NCBI RefSeq assembly: GCF_003473545.1
Contig: NZ_QUCM01000004.1
Span: 1-64,000 of the forward strand
From: Clostridium sp. AM22-11AC
Lineage (GTDB): Bacteria; Bacillota; Clostridia; Lachnospirales; Lachnospiraceae
Direction: 5' to 3'
DNA: 64,000 bases
A program made the translations under genes and the position numbers. Below the pieces are notes generated by a model. That model saw only the letters and a list, made by a program, of their open reading frames with translations. It searched no databases and was not told where the DNA came from. Below, in pieces: positions 17,725 through 27,400 of the stretch (the stretch's first letter is position 1; every line of letters starts with the position of its first letter).

Positions 17725-18665
17725 TAGTTGCTCTCCTTTCGCATACGGGGGTCAGACACGGTCTGCAGGATGTCAAACAGCAGATTGAACATAACAAACA
17801 GGACACCGATGAGCAGAACGTAAGTCTGGATCACGGGATAATCCCGGTTGAAAATGGAACTGATGCACAAGGTTCCCAGTCCCGGCCATGCAAATACATT
17901 TTCCACTACAATGGTTCCTGAGATCAGCTGTGGGATACTCATGCCAATGGCAACAATACAGGTATGCATGGAGTTTTTCAGGATATGTTTTACCAGAATG
18001 GATCTCTGCGGGAGACCGCGTACATTGGCATAAAGTACATAATCCTGTTTCATATTTTCAAGCATATTGTTGCGGATCAGGCGGATATAGGTGGAAATAT
18101 AGCTTAAGGATACAGTAAAAGCCGGCAGGATCAGATGCCTGATGGTACCGTTTCCGCTGGTAGGCAAAAGGTCCAGTTTAATGGAGATCAGCCACATCAA
18201 CAGAAGTCCGACCCAGTAAGGGGGCATGGCAGTGGTCATAAATACAAGGCTCCGCATGATCCGGTCAAACCAGCCATCTTTATATACAGCACAAAGAAAG
18301 CCGATAGGGAGACTTAAAAGGATCACCATAATAAGGGAAGCACCTGCAAGCTGTAAAGTAGCAGGCATACAGCGCAGCAGTTCTCCGGCAACAGTACGGC
18401 TTGGGTTTACATAACTGATGCCAAAATCACCGTGAAGACAGTCCAATACCCAGGTAAAGTAACGGACCAGATAAGGCTTGTCCAGCCCAAGCTGGGAACG
18501 GACCTCAGCAATGGCATCTTCCGTGATGATAGGTACCTGGCGTACACGTAAAGCTACTTCAGCCGGATCAGAAGGGATCAGGTTGATAAAAACGAAGCAT
18601 ACAAAGGAAATGATGAGAAGGAGCGGTATGGCAGAAAGGATCCGCTTGATAATATAGGGTTTCAA
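17724..18665 (-). CDS. ABC transporter permease, NikB/DppB type
   Basis: An integral membrane permease of about 313 residues with the family opening YIIKRILSAIPLLLIISF, the LGLDKPYLVRY block, a GDFGIS motif and the EAA-like loop ANVRGLPQRSILVKHIL. The likely start is TTG 18665 behind GGGAGG; a longer in-frame extension to 18749 runs through the terminator hairpin and is not credible. It is the second gene of the operon, separated from the binding-protein gene by a hairpin. Confidence 0.85.
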   Translation of the reverse strand: MKPYIIKRILSAIPLLLIISFVCFVFINLIPSDPAEVALRVRQVPIITEDAIAEVRSQLGLDKPYLVRYFTWVLDCLHGDFGISYVNPSRTVAGELLRCMPATLQLAGASLIMVILLSLPIGFLCAVYKDGWFDRIMRSLVFMTTAMPPYWVGLLLMWLISIKLDLLPTSGNGTIRHLILPAFTVSLSYISTYIRLIRNNMLENMKQDYVLYANVRGLPQRSILVKHILKNSMHTCIVAIGMSIPQLISGTIVVENVFAWPGLGTLCISSIFNRDYPVIQTYVLLIGVLFVMFNLLFDILQTVSDPRMRKESN

Positions 18666-18717
18666 AATAATACCTCCCGTTGAAAAAATAAATGTAATAA
18701 AAGGATCCGACTGGAAC

Positions 18718-18743
18718 AAAGCCGCCTCAGAGGAGACGGCTTT
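18718..18743 (-). terminator. Intra-operon hairpin after the binding-protein gene
   Basis: AAAGCCG and CGGCTTT arms enclose a short loop between the binding-protein and permease genes, with T residues after it on the minus strand. Partial termination here would give more binding protein than membrane subunits, a common arrangement. Confidence 0.65.
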
Positions 18744-18773
18744 ATACACAAGATTAGGTTTGTTTTGCCAGAT

Positions 18774-20399
18774 TTAGAAAGAGAAATCCTGGAATGGAAC
18801 CTCGTACTGAGTCTGGGTAAAGTGGAAGCCTTTCATATCAGAGCGGTAGATTGCCTTATTGCACTCATAGGTCAGTGGAATATAAACGGCATCTTCGTGG
18901 AGATGGGTCAGAACATAGGTATAAAGTTCCTGGCGTCTGTTTTCATCTGTGGTGATCAGGATCTCGGTAATGGCATCATCGATTTCTGCTTTATCATCCA
19001 GACCAAGCTGCGCTGCATAGTCACCATATACAGGAGCGCGCATGGCAGCAAGAGAGGACTGTGGATCGTATGGTGTACCCCAGCAGATATTGAATACCAT
19101 ATCAAAATTACCTGCTTTCATATTATCACGGTAGGACTGCTCCTCTTCCCCGTGGATGTTTAAAGAAACACCGATGGACTGGTATTCGCTCTGAAGATAC
19201 TCTGCAATGGATTTTTCAGTCACGCTGTCACTATTATAGAGAAGATCAATATTTAACGGCTGTCCATCCTTTTCACGGACATTGCCGGAACCCATTTTCC
19301 AGCCTGCTTCATCCAAAATCTGTCCTGCCAGTTCCAGGTCGTAAACATATGGTTCTAGTTCAATATCACAATATGGAACAGTGGATGCAAACAGAGTGTC
19401 TGCCGGTTTTTCCAGTCCGTAAAAAATACCGTCAGAGATATTCTGCTTATTAGTTGCATGCTGGAGCGCAATACGTACATCCTTCTCTGAAAGAATGTCA
19501 GAGGAAGTATTCAGAACAATCTGTCTGGTAGAGGTTGGATCAGAAAGTTCCACGGTAAACTGATCGCTGTCCAGATACTGATTAATGGCATCTGCGTCGA
19601 TCATATTTTTTCCGAAGATCATATCAATCTCACCTTTTTCCAGAGCCAGGATACGGGTCTGATTATCCGGGATGACTTTCACGGTGATGGTTTTGATGGC
19701 AGGCTGTTCGCCCCAGTAGTTCGGATTTGCCTTGAATACAGCATACTCATCGGTAACAAATTCATCCAGCACATAGGGACCGGTACCAATATAAGCTTCT
19801 ACCCCATCTTTGGTGCTGCCGTTTTTCATGGCTTTCGGGGAGATCATGGCAAATGGTCTTGTTACACCAAGCTCTGTTAAAAGGGGATAATATGGTTCGG
19901 ATAATTCAATCACAAAAGTGTTTTCATCGGGAGCATCTACACCTACCAACAGATGCATCATTTCCAGCCAGGTATGGCGGTCTTTATTTTCCAGGATTGC
20001 GTCAAAGTTTGCTTTGATGGCATATGCGTCACACTTTTCGCCATCAGAAAATGTTACGCCTGGACGAATGTGGAATGTATATACTTTACCGTCATCACTG
20101 ACATCCCAGCTTTCTGCCAGACAGCCTTCAAAACCGTCAGAGGTAATATTGACCAGGCCCTCATATAACATTTCCTGGGCGTACATTTCGCCGGCATATA
20201 AATGTGGGTTTAAATCGCGGATATCGCGGTAGTTTACGAAGATCAGGTCTTCCTTTGTACCTTCAGCTGTGGTGGTAGTTTCTGAAGGATTGGACTCTGC
20301 AGCAGAAGATGCAGAGTCAGAAGCGGATGAACCGCAGCCGCTTAATAAGGCGGTGCCTAAGAGACCTGCCAGAAGCATTGTGCCCCATCTTTTTTTCAT
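18774..20399 (-). CDS. NikA-like substrate-binding lipoprotein
   Basis: A 541-residue family 5 solute-binding protein. A lipobox LLSGCGS (cysteine about residue 22) and a Ser/Ala/Glu linker precede the mature domain. It resembles E. coli NikA closely over its length: LNPHLYAGEMYAQEMLYEGLV, RHTWLEMM, YYPLLTELGVTRPF, IGTGPYVL, NYWGEQPAIKTITVKVIPD, WGTPYDPQSSLAAMRAP and a C-terminal EVPFQ. The position near WG(A/T)PYDP that is His in NikA (FHRTWG) reads FNICWG here, so the metal or metallophore contacts differ. Nickel-chelate or peptide uptake is the likely role. It heads the importer operon, after a LysR gene. Confidence 0.87.
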   Translation of the reverse strand: MKKRWGTMLLAGLLGTALLSGCGSSASDSASSAAESNPSETTTTAEGTKEDLIFVNYRDIRDLNPHLYAGEMYAQEMLYEGLVNITSDGFEGCLAESWDVSDDGKVYTFHIRPGVTFSDGEKCDAYAIKANFDAILENKDRHTWLEMMHLLVGVDAPDENTFVIELSEPYYPLLTELGVTRPFAMISPKAMKNGSTKDGVEAYIGTGPYVLDEFVTDEYAVFKANPNYWGEQPAIKTITVKVIPDNQTRILALEKGEIDMIFGKNMIDADAINQYLDSDQFTVELSDPTSTRQIVLNTSSDILSEKDVRIALQHATNKQNISDGIFYGLEKPADTLFASTVPYCDIELEPYVYDLELAGQILDEAGWKMGSGNVREKDGQPLNIDLLYNSDSVTEKSIAEYLQSEYQSIGVSLNIHGEEEQSYRDNMKAGNFDMVFNICWGTPYDPQSSLAAMRAPVYGDYAAQLGLDDKAEIDDAITEILITTDENRRQELYTYVLTHLHEDAVYIPLTYECNKAIYRSDMKGFHFTQTQYEVPFQDFSF

Positions 20400-20425
20400 G
20401 ATAAGTTTCCTCCTGTTGTAAAAAG

Positions 20426-20460
20426 AACATAATGTTGTTTATTCATTCGCCTGAGGCGAA
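20426..20460. promoter_or_regulatory. Inverted repeats upstream of the nikA-like gene
   Basis: Two perfect palindromes lie side by side: AACAT-A-ATGTT (20426-20436) and TTCGCC-TGA-GGCGAA (20446-20460), between the LysR gene and the binding-protein gene. They are candidate operators or 5'-leader hairpins. Neither matches the NikR site GTATGA-N16-TCATAC. Confidence 0.45.
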
Positions 20461-20554
20461 CGGTAGAAAGTATAACATGGGTTAGGCAAAACTTACTACT
20501 AATGAAATTGGAGGGGCTTAGTTATTCCAAAATGTTATAACCGGGCGAAAAAAC

Positions 20555-21457
20555 TTATAAAATTTCCTTAAAATGACAGATAAACCATTCAGCAGCTTTA
20601 CTTAATTTTGCATGATCCGGGCAGATGTAGCCGATGAGGAGAAAAGGCTCACAATTATTGATCCTAAGCTGGCGAACATTATATTGGCGGTACTGGTCAT
20701 AGAGAAAATTAATGCCGAGGCTGCATATATCTGTGTTCAGTAACAGATTGACAGTCAGATGATCACTGTTGGTATAGACTGCATAGTGGAGCTGCTCTGT
20801 GCTGATCGCCCCAAGGCTCACATGGTTCAAATGGTGCTCTACAGAGAAAAAATCCCTTACACCCCGTACAAAGGAAAGAGAAGAAAGGTCCTGAAAGTCA
20901 ATACTTTCATCATGATAGCGGGGATGCTTTGGACCAACGTAAACACAGGCTTCTTTGCTGTCAAGAGGAACGAATTTCAGCTTTTTGTGGGACAGGATAT
21001 GCTGGAACTGGTGGAGCTGTTTCTGTGCAATATAAACGATGCCAATTTCAGAAAGTCCCTGGGCTACCCGGTTGCTGATCTCTTCCACCGTGCCTTCTAA
21101 ATGTTCTACAATGTAGGAATTTCCCATTTCTTTATAAAAATCAGTCAACAGACGGGAGATCATATTGCTGGGATAAGTGGCCAGACTGAATTTTTTTCCC
21201 TGGTTGTGATCGGTCAGTGAGTTGATCAGGCTTATATTGTGCAGGATATTCTGGGCATATTCACGGACCGTTTCACCATAGGGGGTAATGTGGATCCCCC
21301 GGCTGCTGCGCTCAAAAAGAGGCCGTCCCAGTTCTTTTTCCAGGGAACTGATCACTTTACTCACATTGGGCTGTGTGGTATAAAGGCACTCTGCAGCCTG
21401 GTTAAAGCTGCCTTTTTCACATGTGATCATAAAATATTCCAGCTGACGTAATTCCAT
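20555..21457 (-). CDS. LysR-family transcriptional regulator
   Basis: A 300-residue regulator. The N-terminal winged helix-turn-helix is typical (MELRQLEYFMITCEKGSFNQAA, TTQPNVSKVISSLEKELG, LFERSSRGIHITPYGE), followed by a periplasmic-binding-like effector domain. ATG 21457 is preceded by CAGGAGG, so the hydrophobic 35-residue extension possible upstream is rejected. It lies just upstream of, and in the same direction as, the NikA-like operon and is the natural candidate to control it, although LysR genes are more often divergent from their targets. Confidence 0.9.
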   Translation of the reverse strand: MELRQLEYFMITCEKGSFNQAAECLYTTQPNVSKVISSLEKELGRPLFERSSRGIHITPYGETVREYAQNILHNISLINSLTDHNQGKKFSLATYPSNMISRLLTDFYKEMGNSYIVEHLEGTVEEISNRVAQGLSEIGIVYIAQKQLHQFQHILSHKKLKFVPLDSKEACVYVGPKHPRYHDESIDFQDLSSLSFVRGVRDFFSVEHHLNHVSLGAISTEQLHYAVYTNSDHLTVNLLLNTDICSLGINFLYDQYRQYNVRQLRINNCEPFLLIGYICPDHAKLSKAAEWFICHFKEIL

Positions 21458-21644
21458 AAGATCCTCCTGAAGTACAATAAACAGTAAGTTAATGCTAACT
21501 ACTATAACAGAAAAAAAGACAGTATACAACAAGGCTGATAAAGCAACAGCCGAAAGAAGCACTTATTGAGAAAAAATGCCGGTTATTCCAAAGGGGAATA
21601 TCAATGTATCCGGCGCCATAAAGTGGTGTGTTTTGATAAACAAC

Positions 21645-21674
21645 TTGACAATTTTTACCAATAAATGTTATTCT
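21645..21674 (+). promoter_or_regulatory. Promoter of the thi operon
   Basis: Consensus TTGACA (21645-21650) and TATTCT (21669-21674), 18 bases apart, directly upstream of the TPP riboswitch. The rest of the 500-base gap between the LysR gene and thiC is filled by the riboswitch, its terminator and the leader. Confidence 0.7.
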
Positions 21675-21681
21675 GAATACG

Positions 21682-21772
21682 AACAGGGAGCTTGTGAAGC
21701 AGGCTGAGAGGAAGTAATCGAACTTCGACCTATTGTACCTGATGTGGGTAATGCCAACGTAGGGAAATAATG
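21682..21772 (+). ncRNA. TPP riboswitch (THI element)
   Basis: The thi-box signatures are all present: ACAGGGAGCTTGTGAAGCAGGCTGAGAGGA-type 5' half (split here as ACAGGGAGC and GGCTGAGAGGA), GACC, ACCTGATGTGGGTAATGCC and AACGTAGGGAA. The aptamer lies between a consensus promoter and an intrinsic terminator ahead of thiC, so thiamine pyrophosphate is expected to cause premature termination. Confidence 0.96.
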
Positions 21773-21810
21773 TGTCGCATATTATATTTGCGTATCGTGC
21801 GTATATTTTG

Positions 21811-21845
21811 CGGTCCGTTCCTTATGTGGGCGGACCGTTTTTTTT
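21811..21845 (+). terminator. TPP riboswitch terminator
   Basis: CGGTCCG (21811-21817) pairs perfectly with CGGACCG (21831-21837) and is followed by eight T residues, upstream of thiC. This is the expression platform of the riboswitch. Confidence 0.9.
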
Positions 21846-21965
21846 GTTTCTGCGCAAATCCAGATGATCCACATATGCGCTAGAGATCTGTGCAGCAAAT
21901 GTGGAAAACGTTCCGTCCAGGTACCCCTTCTGTGGAAAAATATTATTATGTGAAGGAGAAAGAAA

Positions 21966-23273
21966 ATGGACTACACAACACAGATGGATGCTGCCAGAAA
22001 AGGAATTATTACAAAGGAGCTTCAGGCAGTAGCAGAAAAAGAGCAGATGGATACAGCCCGGTTAATGCAGCTGGTGGCAGAGGGAAAAGTAGCAATTCCT
22101 GCAAACAAAAACCACAAATGCCTGGATCCAAACGGTATCGGCTCCATGTTAAAGACCAAGATCAATGTAAACCTGGGAACTTCCAGAGACTGCAAAGACC
22201 TGGATATGGAGCTTCAGAAAGTAAATGACGCAGTAAAAATGGGCGCAGAGTCCATTATGGACTTAAGCTCCTGGGGAGATACCCAGAAATTCAGAAGAAA
22301 ACTGACTGCTGAATGCCCGGCTATCATTGGTACTGTACCGATCTATGACGCAGTGGTATACTATCATAAGGCACTGAAAGATATCACCACCGAAGAGTGG
22401 TTAAAGATCGTGGAAATGCATGCACAGGACGGTGTGGATTTTATGACCATCCACATTGGTATCAACCGTGCAACTGCCCAGCGTTTCAAGAAAAATAAAC
22501 GCCTTATGAACATTGTATCCAGAGGCGGTTCCATTATCTTTGCATGGATGGAGATGACCGGAAAGGAAAATCCATACTATGAGCATTTTGATGAGATCCT
22601 GGATATCTGCCAGAAATACGATGTGACCATCAGTTTAGGTGACGCCTGCCGTCCGGGATGCTTAGAAGATGCCACCGATGTTTCCCAGATCGAAGAGCTG
22701 GTAACATTAGGAGAGCTGACAAGAAGAGCCTGGGAGAAAAATGTACAGGTGATCGTAGAAGGACCGGGCCATATGCCTCTTAACCAGATCGCAGCCAATA
22801 TGCAGATCCAGCAGAGCATCTGCAAAGGCGCTCCTTTCTATGTATTAGGACCTTTGGTTACAGACATTGCACCTGGATATGACCATATTACAGCAGCTAT
22901 TGGAGGTGCCATCGCAGCAACCTACGGCGCAGCCTTTTTATGCTATGTAACACCGGCTGAACATTTACGCCTGCCGGATCTGAATGACGTAAAAGAAGGC
23001 ATCATCGCTTCCAAGATCGCAGCCCATGCAGCAGATATTGCAAAAGGTGTTAAGGGCGCTTCCGAGTGGGACCGCCAGATGGGAATGGCAAGAAAGAAAC
23101 TGGACTGGGAAAAGACCTTTGAGCTTTCCATTGATCCGGAAAAGGCGAGAAACTACAGAGCATCTGCGAAGCCGGAAAAAGAAGATACCTGCTCTATGTG
23201 CGGCAACTTCTGTGCTGTAAAAAATATGAACCGCATTTTAGACGGCGAGATCGTAAGTATTTTTGATGAATGA
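21966..23273 (+). CDS. thiC: Phosphomethylpyrimidine synthase ThiC
   Basis: Radical-SAM enzyme that rearranges aminoimidazole ribotide to hydroxymethylpyrimidine phosphate for thiamine synthesis. At 435 residues it is the short bacterial type without the N-terminal domain. Features: [62 protein letters not shown] and the C-terminal iron-sulfur motif [11 protein letters not shown], the noncanonical CX2CX4C of ThiC. A GAAGGAG site precedes ATG 21966. Confidence 0.97.
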   Translation: MDYTTQMDAARKGIITKELQAVAEKEQMDTARLMQLVAEGKVAIPANKNHKCLDPNGIGSMLKTKINVNLGTSRDCKDLDMELQKVNDAVKMGAESIMDLSSWGDTQKFRRKLTAECPAIIGTVPIYDAVVYYHKALKDITTEEWLKIVEMHAQDGVDFMTIHIGINRATAQRFKKNKRLMNIVSRGGSIIFAWMEMTGKENPYYEHFDEILDICQKYDVTISLGDACRPGCLEDATDVSQIEELVTLGELTRRAWEKNVQVIVEGPGHMPLNQIAANMQIQQSICKGAPFYVLGPLVTDIAPGYDHITAAIGGAIAATYGAAFLCYVTPAEHLRLPDLNDVKEGIIASKIAAHAADIAKGVKGASEWDRQMGMARKKLDWEKTFELSIDPEKARNYRASAKPEKEDTCSMCGNFCAVKNMNRILDGEIVSIFDE

Positions 23274-23274
23274 A

Positions 23275-23391
23275 ATGAGCCCAAAAGAAAAACAAGCGGC
23301 TGCGAAGCAGACATTTGTTTTTCTTGGGCCATTAACGAACAAACAGTCTGCGATAGCAGACAGTAGAGCGCGTTAGCGCGGGTTTGTGAGT
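23275..23391 (+). repeat. Structured intergenic element, copy 2
   Basis: Second copy, 117 bases, starting one base after the thiC stop and reading with thiC. It shows AGCCCAAAAGAAAAACAA ... TTTGTTTTTCTTGGGC, an inner CTGCGAAGCAG hairpin, the linker TTAACGAAC, and an outer ACAAAC/GTTTGT helix around GTCTGCGATAGCAGAC and GCGC-GTTA-GCGC. Its position between thiC and thiE in one operon means it would be transcribed and could lower read-through into thiE or protect the thiC message. Confidence 0.85.
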
Positions 23392-23421
23392 GGATGATGG
23401 ATATGAGAAAAGGAGAGAACC

Positions 23422-24066
23422 ATGAAATTTGACAAAAGCCAGTTGTTGATCTATGCAGTAACCGACCGGGCCTGGACCGGGAAAATGAGTCTTTATGAGC
23501 AGACAGAAGCAGCCTTAAAAGGCGGCGCCACCATGGTGCAGCTTCGTGAAAAAGGACTGCGGGATGACAACGTGGAAGAATATCTGGAAGAGGCGAAGAA
23601 AATGCGCGCTCTCACAGAAAAATACAATGTTCCTCTCCTGATCGATGACAATATAAAACTGGCAAAAGCCTGTGGTGCAGACGGTGTCCATGTAGGCCAG
23701 AATGACATGGATGCCGGTCTTGCAAGACAACTTCTTGGACCGGATAAGATCCTGGGAGTCACAGCCAAAACGGTAGAACAGGCATTAAAAGCCCAGTCAC
23801 AGGGGGCTGACTATTTGGGCAGCGGTGCCGTATTTGGCACATCAACCAAAAAAGATGCCCGCCCTATGACGATGGAACAGCTGCAGGCAATCTGCGCATC
23901 TGTAAAGATCCCGGTAGTAGCCATTGGCGGTATCTGCCTGGATAATATTGAAAAACTGCAGGGAAGCGGTGCAGCAGGAGCTGCCATTGTATCCGGTATT
24001 TTTGCAGCAGAAGATATTGAAGGGACTACCCGAGCCCTTCGTCAAAAAATGGAACGTATTATTTAG
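23422..24066 (+). CDS. thiE: Thiamine-phosphate synthase ThiE
   Basis: Joins hydroxymethylpyrimidine diphosphate to thiazole phosphate to form thiamine phosphate. The 214-residue TIM barrel has VQLREKGL, LLIDDNIKLAKACGADGVHVGQNDMD, TAKTVEQA, YLGSGAVFGTSTKKDA and AIGGICLDNI, all at family-typical positions. AGGAGAG precedes ATG 23422. It follows thiC after about 150 bases occupied by the structured element. No thiD, thiM or thiG lies in the window. Confidence 0.96.
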   Translation: MKFDKSQLLIYAVTDRAWTGKMSLYEQTEAALKGGATMVQLREKGLRDDNVEEYLEEAKKMRALTEKYNVPLLIDDNIKLAKACGADGVHVGQNDMDAGLARQLLGPDKILGVTAKTVEQALKAQSQGADYLGSGAVFGTSTKKDARPMTMEQLQAICASVKIPVVAIGGICLDNIEKLQGSGAAGAAIVSGIFAAEDIEGTTRALRQKMERII

Positions 24067-24146
24067 ACGATGCCAAGTGGTTACAACTGGGATGTCCGTC
24101 ATAAAAAGACATGATATTTCAAAAAATGAGAAAAATTCTTGATAAC

Positions 24147-24177
24147 AAAGGGGACTGCCATAAGCGGTCCCTTTTCT
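24147..24177 (+). terminator. Terminator after thiE
   Basis: AAAGGGGAC-TGC pairs with GC-GGTCCCTTT and is followed by T residues, about 80 bases after the thiE stop. Confidence 0.8.
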
Positions 24178-24350
24178 ATTTGTCCTGTTTTTAACAAATT
24201 CAGAAAAATCCTTTATTTAAGCCAATTCTGCGTTATTCTCACCAAACTATAACAATAAACTGATAACAACTTTTTTTAATGGAAATTTTTCCAATAACCT
24301 GCACGATTTCTTGTTGAAAAATTTTATCAAAATAAAACTGCCCCTCATAA

Positions 24351-24380
24351 TTGACGAAAAAATTTCAGTTAGTGTATACT
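24351..24380 (+). promoter_or_regulatory. Promoter of the large surface protein gene
   Basis: TTGACG (24351-24356) and TATACT (24375-24380) are spaced 18 bases apart, about 70 bases before the start codon. The roughly 170 bases between this promoter and the thiE terminator are A/T-rich with no gene seen. Confidence 0.65.
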
Positions 24381-24392
24381 AATGCGGCATGC

Positions 24393-24412
24393 GAGTTAGT
24401 ATGCATTAACTC
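24393..24412. promoter_or_regulatory. Palindrome in the surface-protein leader
   Basis: GAGTTA (24393-24398) and TAACTC (24407-24412) are perfect inverted arms with an eight-base centre, just downstream of the expected transcription start. It may be an operator or a leader hairpin. Confidence 0.4.
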
Positions 24413-24450
24413 ACATGTTCAGTAATCTACAAAAGAGGAGTTTTGTACTT

Positions 24451-27400
24451 ATGAGAAAAACAGGAAGAACAAAAGCACTGTTAGCCATGTTTCTTGCAGC
24501 TGCATCCTTGCAGGCAGGAACTGCTTTTGGTGCACAGGCAGCAATCGGGTCACAGCTGCAGGCGGGAACCTGGGTAAAAGAAGATGCAGGCTGGAAATAT
24601 AGAAAGCCTTCAGGAGAAATGGCAACCGGATGGGTCCATACTGCAAGCGGCTGGTATTATCTGCAGCCTGAGACAGGTATTATGGCAACCGGCATGCTCC
24701 GTATTAATGACCGTACTTATTATTTTAATCAGACACCAGATGCTGTAGAAGGCAAAATGGTTACCGGATGGTACCAGGATGCAGCTGGCAAATGGTATTT
24801 CTTCAGCACTACTGCAGACAGCACTGAAGGTGCAGCAGTAACCGGATGGCAGTGGGTCGATGGCCGCAGCTATTATTTTGAGCTGGCAGCAGGAGAGAAC
24901 ACTGGAAAAATGTTTGCAAATGATGTAACACCAGATGGCTACAAAGTCAATGCAGACGGACAGTGGGTAGATGAAAATGGAAACATTCAGGTAGTGCCTG
25001 GAAAAGGATTTTCAAGTAATCCTGGAAAAGATACCAATTCTAAGACTACTGTAAGAGGCGGAGGTGGCGGTGGAAGCAGCCACAGCAGCTCCGGCAGTAC
25101 AGATAACGGAAATAATAATGCCAATAACGGCAATACAAATAATGGAAACACCAACAACGGAAACACCAACAACGGAAACACCAACAACGGAAACACCAAC
25201 AACGGAAACACTAACAATGGAAATACCAACGACAGTAATTCCAGCAACGACAATACAAACAATGGCAACAATTCCAACAATGGAAATAACCAGCCAGACC
25301 AGAATAAAGCAGTTTTTGTAAAGCAGGATCAGACAAAACTGACAGAGTTAAATTCCCTTGGCTGGTGGATCACGGTAGCATTTGAAGATGGCTATAATGC
25401 AGGCAATACAAAGGTCTATGCAGATGGCGTAGATGTAACTGCAGCTCTTTCAAATGTAACTGATGATGGAAGTATATGCAAACTGGCTGTTACAAAGGCA
25501 CCGGCTGTTCTTACTGTAAGCAGCAATGATGACGGGGCACAGGTACAGACCGTTTCCTTAGATGATACTGCAGCAGATGGTATTATCTACACAGGAGACA
25601 GCTATCTTCCTGAAAAGATCATGACACACGGACCGGTATCCATCTGGGATTACTATCTGACCAACTATGCAGATGATGGTTCTGTAAGATATTCACCATC
25701 TAAGACAACATTCGCTCTTGGAGAAAAGCCGGTGGCTCATCCTGCTTATTCACCGGATGCAGAATTAAGCGAAGATGGAAAAGCAACTGTAACCATTATG
25801 TTCAATTACAATACCGACGATGAGAAAGAGTGGTTTGACGGAATTAACCGCCTTCAGCTGGTAGAGTACAATGAAAATAAGAACACCATCAACAGTGATC
25901 TTGTATTTGACCGTGCAAAAGATGTAGCTCATGGAAGTGGCCGCGTAGGCGAACTGACCATTAAGAGCGGACAGGGCAATTTCACAAACAACGGAAGATA
26001 TTATGTCCGCGTAGAGTCCAAGGCAGGTACATCTGCTCTTGTTCCGATCCATGTAGTAAATGCCCAGGCACCTGTTCTGAAATTACAGGAAACAGCCCAG
26101 TCTGGCGTAAACCTGCATTTCCAGGTTGAAAACATGGTATACGGAATTGAGACACCGATCAGCCGTGTGGTTCTGGAAGGACCAACTGAGACGGTAGAAT
26201 TAAACGAGATTGATGACTGGTTCCTGTTCAGCCAGGATCTGTTTGTCCTTTATAATGATAATGTAGATCATTTAAAATATAAGGGCAATTACAAGCTGAC
26301 TGTATATGCAGACGGATTTAAGGCAACCTCTGTCAGCTTTAAAGTAACAAATGGTGAAAATGTTCCATCCAAGGATGAAATGGGAATTTCCCAGTATTCA
26401 TTTGATGGCGTCTCCACAGCATCCACAGGTTCAGGCGGAGGCAGCAGCTCCGGCGAAAGCAGTTCCGGAAGCAGCGCTATTTCTGCAAATCTGGTATTTG
26501 ATACCGACCTGCTGGTAAATGCAGAACTTCTGGAAGAAGCTGGAAGATCTACAGCTGAGTCTGAGGCAGTTGTAGACTGGTGGTACAACATTATCAAGGA
26601 TGCAGTATTTGACAGAGCAGAAGGAAAATACTATGACTGGACCGATTATGTATCCAGCGTAGAAAATAAGAAATACGAAGACGATCAGATCCTTTCCTTT
26701 GAGGATTACAAGAGAACCGGTGTGACCTGGAGCAACAGTCCGGCAACTGCAAAGGAAGTTCTGGAAGATGGTCTTTTAGGTGAGATCCAGAATAACGGTG
26801 ATTTTGCCCGCCCGGCAGCTGGTGCATTCACAGTAGAGCAGAACAAGGAAGGCGAAAATGTTGTTCTGAAGCATGAAAATGCACAGTATCTGGCTGCTAT
26901 CAAAAATGTTGTGATCAATGACAGCTGGACCGGACTTGCAAAAGACAAGTATACAGTAGATGTTGAAAAGGGAACTTTAACTCTGGATCAGAGCCTGTTC
27001 ACACCGGGAGAAGAATACAAGATCGCAGTAGAAGCAGACGGATACCAGATGAATGCATTTAAGATTACTTATGATCAGCTTCTGGAAGAGGGACTGACTC
27101 TGACTGTGAAGTATCCAGATGGCAAGAATGAGTATGCATCTGATAAGAGAACCTTTGGCAAGATCCAGGGATACTATGCAGACGCAGAAGTAGATGTAAC
27201 CGGTTCTGAAGGCGGTTTCTTAAAGTATCTGACCTCTGTAGTTTTAGATGAGGATGATACCCTTTATACAAAGGGCTATGAAGGAAGCGATGCAGCATAT
27301 TATGAGATATCTGCTGACAAGAAGAGCCTGACTATCGGAAACATCAAACCTGGAACACATACACTGACTCTTCGCGCAAAGGGATATGTAGATGCGTTAA

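Noticed and set aside
20426..20460. NikR operator upstream of the NikA-like gene
   Set aside because: The palindromes do not match the GTATGA-N16-TCATAC consensus.
25140..25226. Possible CRISPR-like array
   Set aside because: The 15-base units are head-to-tail without spacers and encode a protein linker.
24987..25280. Minus-strand frame of repeated LLVFP units
   Set aside because: It is the antisense of the GNTNN repeat and not a gene.
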